A stretch of DNA of 36,278 nucleotides, taken from assembly GCA_947451425.1 (NCBI GenBank), contig CANGAC010000008.1:1-36278 (forward strand). Reading direction: 5' to 3'. The stretch comes from Bacteriovoracaceae bacterium. GTDB taxonomy: Bacteria > Bdellovibrionota > Bacteriovoracia > Bacteriovoracales > Bacteriovoracaceae. A program made the position numbers and the translations under genes. Under the pieces are notes generated by a model. It searched no databases. It saw only the letters and a list, made by a program, of their open reading frames with translations, and was not told the origin of the DNA. Positions 15,422 through 22,140 of this stretch are shown in pieces (within the stretch, counting starts at the first letter, position 1; the number at the start of each line of letters is the position of its first letter).

Positions 15422-15492
15422 CGGTAAATTCCGGACTTTAACTTTCCTCAACATGCTCTGAAAGCCATAATCGAATGACAAAGAGGTCATTC

Positions 15493-17277
15493 ATGCTTCG
15501 TTATCTGTGTTTGTGTTTTCTGATTTCTGTTCCCGTTCTGGCGCAGGACCAGATGGCCGTGAGAATCAATGAGAAGGGGATTCTCAAGGTCATGCTCATG
15601 GCGCTGAAATACAACACCAATCAGAGAAACGCCCGGACCTTTAACATTCCCTCGAATATCTACAAATTCACTCTGCCGAAAGCGGCCCTCAATTCCAATC
15701 CGATCGTTCCGATTTTAAATGAAGTCAGCGACATCAATCTCAATCGCGATCTGGATTTTTATCTTCAGACGGCAGCCATCAACGTCACCGGGACGGCGAA
15801 TCCTGCGTCTCTCAAAACAGAGATCAGTAACTCCAGTGCTGCCGGTTTCGATTTAAAACTCAGTCTCAGTATCCCGAACGTCACAGCAACGGCTCCCACA
15901 ATGTCCCTGTGTGAAGATAAGGCCCGGGGAACAAAGCGCTGCGGAAATGGACTCAAGGCGACAGTTTCTAATCTTCGCATCAATACCACCGGAAGAGCGG
16001 TCAATCTCTCTACGACACTCAGACTTCGCACGGATAACGGTGTCGCCCGGGTGAAAGTCCTCCGCGTCTCCTCGAACCTTGAAGCCGCAGGTGGACCGGC
16101 ACTCGATATTAACTTCGGAGCTGTCACCATTCCGCCGATCAGTCTCATCGTCGATGGCGTGGAAACTGTTCTCGATACCTCGAAGCTGAGAAGTGAAATC
16201 CTCAAAAGAAAAACTTTCCTCGCCAAAAAACTCATGTCATTTGTTGCGGACTTCATCGCCGATGACCTGGCCGAGATGCTCAACGTCTACCTCGTGCACA
16301 GAAGTGTTGTGACGTCGTGGGAGGTCTATCGCCGGGACAATCCTGTGACCTTCGATGAATATCTTTCCAATCACCACGCGCAGAATACTTATAACCGGAG
16401 ACCTCTGAGTCCTCAGGTCGCGAACTCACCAGGAGCGGCGATCGAAGCGCAGTTTGCGGATATCATCAAGAACGCCCAGGTCCGTGTCTCGTTAAGTAAG
16501 ATCTCCACTCCTCTCGGAAAAGACGTCGAACTCTACGGACAACTCGGACTCATGCTTAACAACCGCATCATGACGGTGAGAAATACCCTGGGGAATTCCA
16601 ACCGCACTCTTCCGGCCCTGGATCTCGGGGGACAGCGGGGATCAGACCTCAATTTTGTCTTCTCGGAACCGCTCATTAACGGTGCGCTTGATCTCGTGAA
16701 CTCTACCGGACTTTACCAGGAACTCTTTGATAAACTCGCGGGTGTTCAGGGTTTCTCCATCCGAAACGTGAAACTTCATTTTACCGGTCACGGAACGGCG
16801 GCCCTCATCGTGAATTCTTCTGTCGATCTCAATAAGCTCAAATCATCGTCGATTGCGGAGTGGCTGAAGAACCTGATCGCGGCATGGCTCGAAAGAAACA
16901 ACAACCGCGCAGTGATTTACTTCCCGATAGAAATCGATGTGACACCTTCGCTCGTTCGTTCTGCCTCGGGTGGGGTAAATCTCAATATGCATCTTGGTTC
17001 ACCCTTTAATGATTCAGGTCTGACGAATACTTTCCACTATCCGACCAACGTTGATCTCATGACAGATATTGTCCGTGACGGAGTTATGAAGAAGCTCAAA
17101 GAAAGTCTCGCGCAGTACGTGAATAAGAGTTACACCCTGGATGTTTCTAAATTCATGAACCAGTCGGGAGTCGTTTTCCAGCCGAATTACATCGGAGTCA
17201 ATCAGGGGGCCTACCTCATGATGAATCTCGATATTGCTGACATTAAATTCAACAGTCTTAACCCGGGTGTTCGATGA
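15493..17277 (+). CDS. Exported protein, possible TULIP/BPI-like lipid binder 1
   Basis: A 594-residue protein with a signal peptide (MLRYLCLCFLISVPVLAQ, cleavage before Asp). The ATG at 15493 is chosen because AAAGAGG lies just upstream; an earlier ATG at 15475 would put that site inside the gene. The mature part starts with VRINEKGILKVMLMALKY and continues as long amphipathic strands, with helices near residues 235-275 (LRSEILKRKTFLAKKLMSFV). That layout resembles BPI-like TULIP barrels, and there seem to be two such halves. Cys140 and Cys150 could form a disulfide. It overlaps the next, similar gene by four bases (ATGA). The family call is a fold guess, not a motif match. Confidence 0.85.
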   Translation: MLRYLCLCFLISVPVLAQDQMAVRINEKGILKVMLMALKYNTNQRNARTFNIPSNIYKFTLPKAALNSNPIVPILNEVSDINLNRDLDFYLQTAAINVTGTANPASLKTEISNSSAAGFDLKLSLSIPNVTATAPTMSLCEDKARGTKRCGNGLKATVSNLRINTTGRAVNLSTTLRLRTDNGVARVKVLRVSSNLEAAGGPALDINFGAVTIPPISLIVDGVETVLDTSKLRSEILKRKTFLAKKLMSFVADFIADDLAEMLNVYLVHRSVVTSWEVYRRDNPVTFDEYLSNHHAQNTYNRRPLSPQVANSPGAAIEAQFADIIKNAQVRVSLSKISTPLGKDVELYGQLGLMLNNRIMTVRNTLGNSNRTLPALDLGGQRGSDLNFVFSEPLINGALDLVNSTGLYQELFDKLAGVQGFSIRNVKLHFTGHGTAALIVNSSVDLNKLKSSSIAEWLKNLIAAWLERNNNRAVIYFPIEIDVTPSLVRSASGGVNLNMHLGSPFNDSGLTNTFHYPTNVDLMTDIVRDGVMKKLKESLAQYVNKSYTLDVSKFMNQSGVVFQPNYIGVNQGAYLMMNLDIADIKFNSLNPGVR

Positions 17278-18941
17278 AGAATTTTTTCCTCATAATTCTG
17301 GCCTTCCTGAGTCTCAGTGTCTTCGCTGAGCCCTTCAAAGCGCCGGATCTCGTGCTGGTCACTAAGCTCGATAAAGACTGGTCTTCTTTTCTTGTTTCAA
17401 AGATCCGTGTTCTCCTGCGGAACTTTCATATTCTTGATCCGTTTAAGTACAGCTATGAAGGCTCCCTCACAGTCAGTGATACGACGGCCGGCACCTATCT
17501 TCCGCCGGCTTCCCGGGAGATCATCCGGGATTTCGGAAATGTCCTGGGTCTGGATTTTTTTAACGCCAAAACGAAGGTCAGTCTTCACGGGTTTAACTAT
17601 GAAGTGAAGGGATTCAAGACGGATCTCAAGGCGATCGATAACTCTACCGGCAACTTCAAAGCAAAGATCAACCTGTCTGCTTCAGAAATCAATATCGAAG
17701 CAGGGAAGATCTCTTTTGACGTGGAAATTCCGACACAGGATGGGCGCTCAACTCCTGTTATCTCGATTGAGATCGTGAAACCCGTCATCCGTGCCCAGAA
17801 CGACAGCCTCGTGAAGCTCATGACCCAGATTCAGATCATTGATTCCGGAACTCAGTTGAATCTCAAAATTGATGAACTGAATCTCGACGAGATGACGACA
17901 AATCTCACGTCGGGAAACATTGATATCAATTACGAGACGATCAATATCCCGCGGATTTCCGTGCGGGTCGGGAACCGGACGATTAACTTCTCTCCGGATA
18001 AGATCCGGGCGTATCTTCGCCGGAATCATGAAGGTATTAAGGGGTTCATTCTCGCGCAGACGTCAAAAGTCCTGAAGCGGGGAGTGTCGGATGCTTACCT
18101 TGCTCTCGTCGAAAAATATAAAGTCGATAAGATGTTCTGGCTTCCGACTCCGTTTATCAGAAGCCAGATAGAAATTTCCCAATTCTCGGGCTTTGCAGCT
18201 TCCAATGATCTCGTGATCAATGCCCTCGGAGATTTCTGCACGATCGCCGGTTATGACAGGTTTAAAGATCAATGTGTCTTAAAGAAAGTCACCAACATCG
18301 CAAACTCTCGCTTAACCACTGCCCTTCACGAGGAGTCGATGCTTCTTCTTCGCGACCGCATGGCCCGCGGTGAAGCGGATATGATGGTGAGTGCTTCTGA
18401 GGATTATCTGAATAAGCTCCTGGCATCGACAATTGATGCCGGACTCTGGAAGGATGCTCTCGATCAGGCCGGTATCAAGCTTGGTCCTAATAATGTCACT
18501 CTTCGGTTAAATAAGGTTGGCGAGACGGGGATGCTCGTTCTCGACGGAATCTACAAGATGAAGCGCCTGGAATCGATCGCAACCGGTGTCCGGGAGATCC
18601 GGTTTCCCCTCGTCCTCAATGTCGGAATCCGCTTTGAAAATCAGAATGACGTTCCCGTTCTCATCATCCGCTCACACAGCGTGGACACCAGCGATGAAAC
18701 GCTTATTAATGGTATTCCGGAACTCGGCATTGATTCTTCGATCAGAAAAGTTTCGCGGTTCCGCAGTAAAGTACTGAAGACGATCCGGGATGCAGTCGCG
18801 GGCCTTCAGGGGAAAGATATTCTTCCTCTGGCCATGGTAGAACTTTCTGGGCTTTCATTAGAAGAAGCGGATTTTCAGTCTGATGGGAAGGGGAGGCTCT
18901 ATGGAACTCTCAAGCTCGAGGATATCAGTGATCCTCAGTAA
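17274..18941 (+). CDS. Exported protein, possible TULIP/BPI-like lipid binder 2
   Basis: A 555-residue exported protein with a signal peptide (MKNFFLIILAFLSLSVFA, cleavage before Glu). It shares the architecture of its upstream neighbour. Amphipathic strands alternate with a helical stretch around 240-285 (DKIRAYLRRNHEGIKGFILA), and a second strand-rich half ends with LYGTLKLEDI. It has a close cysteine pair (DFCTIAG and KDQCVLKK). The two genes overlap by four bases and are probably co-translated, perhaps as partners. I recognise no named family; lipid binding is inferred from shape and context. Its end overlaps the convergent methyltransferase gene by seven bases. Confidence 0.85.
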   Translation: MKNFFLIILAFLSLSVFAEPFKAPDLVLVTKLDKDWSSFLVSKIRVLLRNFHILDPFKYSYEGSLTVSDTTAGTYLPPASREIIRDFGNVLGLDFFNAKTKVSLHGFNYEVKGFKTDLKAIDNSTGNFKAKINLSASEINIEAGKISFDVEIPTQDGRSTPVISIEIVKPVIRAQNDSLVKLMTQIQIIDSGTQLNLKIDELNLDEMTTNLTSGNIDINYETINIPRISVRVGNRTINFSPDKIRAYLRRNHEGIKGFILAQTSKVLKRGVSDAYLALVEKYKVDKMFWLPTPFIRSQIEISQFSGFAASNDLVINALGDFCTIAGYDRFKDQCVLKKVTNIANSRLTTALHEESMLLLRDRMARGEADMMVSASEDYLNKLLASTIDAGLWKDALDQAGIKLGPNNVTLRLNKVGETGMLVLDGIYKMKRLESIATGVREIRFPLVLNVGIRFENQNDVPVLIIRSHSVDTSDETLINGIPELGIDSSIRKVSRFRSKVLKTIRDAVAGLQGKDILPLAMVELSGLSLEEADFQSDGKGRLYGTLKLEDISDPQ

Positions 18942-19762
18942 TAAACCCGGGCACTGGCCTGCATGAAGGAATACATGAAGACCGCGTTTGGATCATTGGC
19001 CACGCGGTCGAGTTCTTCTTTTGCTTTCGTGACGACGTCCTGATCGACATAATTTTCTTTCACGAGCTGGTCTGCTGCTGAAAGCAGAAGCTCAGTCCAG
19101 TAATTAATCGTCTGCTTTCTTTGCACCGGATGACGGTTATCAAAGTGCCACGTTTTAATTTCTGTTTTCACCTGTTGGTAACCCACCTGGGTCAACAGAT
19201 TCCCAAGCTTCGCTCCGATGAAAGGATCTCCCGCATGATCGTACTGATAATCATTAAAGGCCATCCAGTATTTCCACACACACGGTGAGTATGGCTCAAG
19301 GAAAAAAGACGAATTCATGACTTCCGTGATCACGATCTCAGCCCCCGGCCGAAGCACTCGTCTTACTTCTGAGAGGACTTGTGCAGGATTGGGAACGTGC
19401 TCAAGGATCCAGCAAAGAAAGGCGCCATCAAAAGTTCCCGGATCAAACTTGAGATTATCTGCACTCATCTGAAGGCATTCGAAGCGGTCTTTGGCAGAAG
19501 GAATCCCTCCGATGAACTTTTTCGCAGCGTCGAGCTGTTTTTGATTGAGATCGACACCAGTGATGTGGAGCTTCGGGAAACGACGGAGAAGAATTTCCGA
19601 TTGCGCGCCGACGCCGCAACCCACTTCGATGATCTTTTTGAGGCCGGAAAAATTGATGTTCTGGTAAACCGAGTGTTCCGCAAACTCTGCCTGGGTCCGG
19701 AGCCGTGCCTGTTCGGTCTCTGAGAATCCATGGAGGTAAGGGAACTCGGTTTTTTGTGTCAT
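18935..19762 (-). CDS. Class I SAM-dependent methyltransferase
   Basis: A 275-residue methyltransferase. Motif I is IIEVGCGVGAQ (residues 44-54), followed by an acidic residue binding the SAM ribose (HITGVDLNQ). Motif II-III FDGAFLCWILEHVPNP and LRPGAEIVITEV are typical of small-molecule methyltransferases of the Methyltransf_11/25 type. The substrate is unknown. It overlaps the upstream protoporphyrinogen oxidase gene by four bases, so a heme or quinone link is possible but unproven. Confidence 0.88.
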   Translation of the reverse strand: MTQKTEFPYLHGFSETEQARLRTQAEFAEHSVYQNINFSGLKKIIEVGCGVGAQSEILLRRFPKLHITGVDLNQKQLDAAKKFIGGIPSAKDRFECLQMSADNLKFDPGTFDGAFLCWILEHVPNPAQVLSEVRRVLRPGAEIVITEVMNSSFFLEPYSPCVWKYWMAFNDYQYDHAGDPFIGAKLGNLLTQVGYQQVKTEIKTWHFDNRHPVQRKQTINYWTELLLSAADQLVKENYVDQDVVTKAKEELDRVANDPNAVFMYSFMQASARVYY

Positions 19763-21018
19763 GTGGTTTCCGGGTAGTTCTGGGGATCTTTGGCAAAGTT
19801 CTTGGCCGCCGTGATCATTTCTCTTAAGCTGATGCCGGCCGCGTAATTGCCGAAGAGAGCGAGGTGATCTTCTTTCAGGGAGATCTGGTGAAGCTTTTTC
19901 ACGGCCAGGTATCTCTGAAGATCATACAGCGGGAGAGCGCGGTCCCAGTGATTGTTTTCTGTGTGGTCGATGTCTTCTTTTCCGATTTCCGGAAAGAGCT
20001 GGCGAAGGTCACTGATGATGTCTTCTTCCGTGAGCTTCTTTTTACTGATCAACGTATAGGAGAGAAGGTTCTCGTTATTCAGGGGAAAGATCGCCTTGTT
20101 ATTCAGGATACCGAAGGCGTTGAAGCCGGTGTCGTGAGGAATGAGAACGCCGAAAGATTTATTCAACGGACGAATCTCACGCTTCAGAAAAACTGTGACA
20201 CTGGTGAGTTCTGTATAACGGATGCGCGAAAGCTCCCGGGCCATTTCCGGTTTTACCGGAGTCAGCATTTCCGAAGCGCTCATGGCATCGGTACAAACGA
20301 TGGTGTTGTGTTTCAGCTTGAATGGTTCGCGATAATTGAGCTTGATATCATTCTTCATGACGTCGGCCAGGCGATTGATGAGAGTCTGCATCCCGCCTTC
20401 GAAACTTACTGAACCCGAAACTTCCAGCTTTGGCTGGGCCTTCTGGACTTTCAGCATGTGCTTGATGAAATCAAAATATGATTCGTACTGGGCCTTGGTG
20501 CCGACCTGGTCGAAGATGGTCCGGAAATGAAGCTGCTCAGAGGGAGCGGCATAGACGCCTGAGAGCACAGGGGAAATAAACCGGTTCACATTTTCCTGAC
20601 CGAGAAGAGGCCTGAAGAATTCCGAGACGGTGAGTCCATCAGTGATCAGAGGTGGTTTTTTGTAAACGTTCACACCCAGACGCGAGAGGAGACCCATCTG
20701 GAAAGGACGCTTTGGCTTTCCGTTGATCATGAGAAGGCGTTTCAGTTTTTTGGTCGCCGGTACAGGTTCAAGTTTCAGTTCTTTTAAAAGCTCAAGGCCA
20801 TCGGCATTGAGATAAAGGGCATTCGGTCCTTTCTCGATGAAACCGCCATCCACTTTCTTCGTCTGGATTTTTCCGCCGACCTTATTGGCCTTCTCGTAGA
20901 TCGTGACCTTATAGCCTTCGGATTTAAGATAATAACCAAGGATAAGCCCCGAGAAGCCGGCACCCCAGATGGAGACGTTTTTATCAGAGGGATCAATTTT
21001 TCCGATGACTCTTTTCAT
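19759..21018 (-). CDS. hemY: FAD-dependent protoporphyrinogen oxidase
   Basis: A 419-residue flavoprotein. The dinucleotide-binding motif GAGFSG is at residues 19-24 and Glu42 would hold the FAD ribose. KVGGKIQTKKVDGGFIEKGP is the characteristic oxygen-dependent PPO (HemY/PpoX) region. The C-terminal LFGNYAAGISLREMITAA matches the second FAD contact. It would oxidise protoporphyrinogen (or coproporphyrinogen) during heme synthesis, at or near the inner membrane. It starts three bases after grxD ends. Confidence 0.88.
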   Translation of the reverse strand: MKRVIGKIDPSDKNVSIWGAGFSGLILGYYLKSEGYKVTIYEKANKVGGKIQTKKVDGGFIEKGPNALYLNADGLELLKELKLEPVPATKKLKRLLMINGKPKRPFQMGLLSRLGVNVYKKPPLITDGLTVSEFFRPLLGQENVNRFISPVLSGVYAAPSEQLHFRTIFDQVGTKAQYESYFDFIKHMLKVQKAQPKLEVSGSVSFEGGMQTLINRLADVMKNDIKLNYREPFKLKHNTIVCTDAMSASEMLTPVKPEMARELSRIRYTELTSVTVFLKREIRPLNKSFGVLIPHDTGFNAFGILNNKAIFPLNNENLLSYTLISKKKLTEEDIISDLRQLFPEIGKEDIDHTENNHWDRALPLYDLQRYLAVKKLHQISLKEDHLALFGNYAAGISLREMITAAKNFAKDPQNYPETT

Positions 21019-21021
21019 GGA

Positions 21022-21387
21022 TCAGTTATTCTTCAGAAATTCCTGAAGCTCTCCGGATTGATACATTTCAGTCACGATATCATTTCCACCGATGAGTTTT
21101 CCGCCGATGTAAAGTTGCGGATACGTGGGCCAGTTAGAATATTCCTTTAGACCATTTCTGATCTCCGGGTCATTGAGAATGTTGAAAGTCTTGAAAGACA
21201 CTCCCACTTGCTTCAGGATCGCCACGCTATTGGCCGAAAATCCACACATCGGCGCGTCTGCGTTTCCTTTCATGAACAGAACGACTTTGGAACTTTTCAG
21301 GAGATGCTGAATCTGACCCTTGATATCAAGGCTTTTGTCAGCTTCTGAGATTTCTTCCACGGCATTGTTCAGAATATTAAATGGCAT
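21022..21387 (-). CDS. grxD: Monothiol glutaredoxin, Grx4 type
   Basis: A 121-residue protein with the monothiol active site CGFS at 48-51 in NADAPMCGFSANS. The glutathione-binding WPTYPQLYIGGKLIGGNDI is also present. Grx4-type proteins carry a [2Fe-2S] cluster, alone or with BolA, for iron-sulfur delivery and iron sensing. There is an N-terminal extension of about 20 residues relative to E. coli GrxD. It follows bolA by three bases, the classic BolA-Grx pairing. Confidence 0.95.
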   Translation of the reverse strand: MPFNILNNAVEEISEADKSLDIKGQIQHLLKSSKVVLFMKGNADAPMCGFSANSVAILKQVGVSFKTFNILNDPEIRNGLKEYSNWPTYPQLYIGGKLIGGNDIVTEMYQSGELQEFLKNN

Positions 21388-21390
21388 AAA

Positions 21391-21639
21391 TTATCCTTTG
21401 TTCGCTAACTGATATTTTTCTTTCGTATAGGTCTGGAGTTTCACGGCGTGAATTCTATTTTTAAGTTCTTCTTTTAAAAGGTCCATGAGCATCTGGTGCT
21501 GTTCGATCAGAAGTTTTCCCTTGAAGGCATCACTGACGACAGTGATCGCAAGGTGATCGCGGGTTCCCGTCATGTCTTCCACCATCACAGTGGCATCGGG
21601 AATTCCCTTTTTGATAATATCTTCGACGAACTCAAACAT
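21391..21639 (-). CDS. bolA: BolA/IbaG family protein
   Basis: An 82-residue protein with the BolA fold pattern: a helix, then HLAITVVSDAFKGKLLIEQHQ, a helix, and RIHAVKLQTYTKEKY with the conserved C-terminal His64 that ligates the shared cluster with glutaredoxin. Compact and without an N-terminal extension, it resembles the IbaG subgroup. It is located directly upstream of grxD and two bases after the membrane protein gene, in one operon. Confidence 0.93.
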   Translation of the reverse strand: MFEFVEDIIKKGIPDATVMVEDMTGTRDHLAITVVSDAFKGKLLIEQHQMLMDLLKEELKNRIHAVKLQTYTKEKYQLANKG

Positions 21640-21641
21640 AA

Positions 21642-22031
21642 TTACCCTTTAGAGGCGACGGCCAGAAAGCTCGTCGCGAAAGTCAGAACCCGCATGAAGA
21701 AAGTGGTATAGCCAAAAAGGCGGTGCTTATTTCTGATCGCATGTTCGCCTCTCAGAAGTTTTCTTCCGGTATAAATCATGATGCCGTAGAGGAGGACTGT
21801 TGTCACGGCGATGGAGACATGAATATTCAGCATGAGGGGATTACTGAGTGCTTTAGATGCTTTCAGGATGGCCGAGCGGGACAGTTCAATCTGAAGAATT
21901 AAGAGCACATCCCAGATCATCGCCACACTCATAATTCTGATATGACGACTCCGATTTTTTCGGAAATAAATTCCCGTCATCATGATCATCAGAATACAGA
22001 AGGACTGCGCCTGCATCGCTATGGTTTCCAC
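21642..22031 (-). CDS. Small four-helix membrane protein, DUF420-like
   Basis: A 129-residue inner-membrane protein with about four hydrophobic segments. Histidines sit near membrane segments 3 and 4 (MLNIHVSIAVTT and RNKHRLFGYTTF). This pattern resembles DUF420 membrane proteins found near heme and oxidase genes, but the match is weak. The start is GTG, with GAGG five bases upstream. It heads the bolA-grxD-hemY-methyltransferase operon, so a heme or iron role is a reasonable guess. Confidence 0.75.
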   Translation of the reverse strand: METIAMQAQSFCILMIMMTGIYFRKNRSRHIRIMSVAMIWDVLLILQIELSRSAILKASKALSNPLMLNIHVSIAVTTVLLYGIMIYTGRKLLRGEHAIRNKHRLFGYTTFFMRVLTFATSFLAVASKG

Positions 22032-22074
22032 TGTGTCCTCTTTGAATTAAAAAGTTTAATGCAACTTAGCATAA

Positions 22075-22104
22075 TTGACGGAAGTCTGCCTATTCATTTA
22101 TGGT
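22075..22104 (+). promoter_or_regulatory. Candidate promoter of the dinG-like gene
   Basis: TTGACG (22075-22080), an 18-base spacer and TATGGT (22099-22104) match five and four of six consensus positions. The expected transcript start is near 22112, about 30 bases before the ATG. It lies in a 109-bp divergent gap. Confidence 0.45.
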
Positions 22105-22140
22105 AGTTTCTCAGCTTGTCACCTTGCATAAAAGGACTTC

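Noticed and set aside
15443-15471. Promoter with CATAAT before the first exported protein
   Set aside because: The -10 box is good, but the 17-base-distant TTTCCT is a poor -35 and the start would fall almost on the ribosome site.
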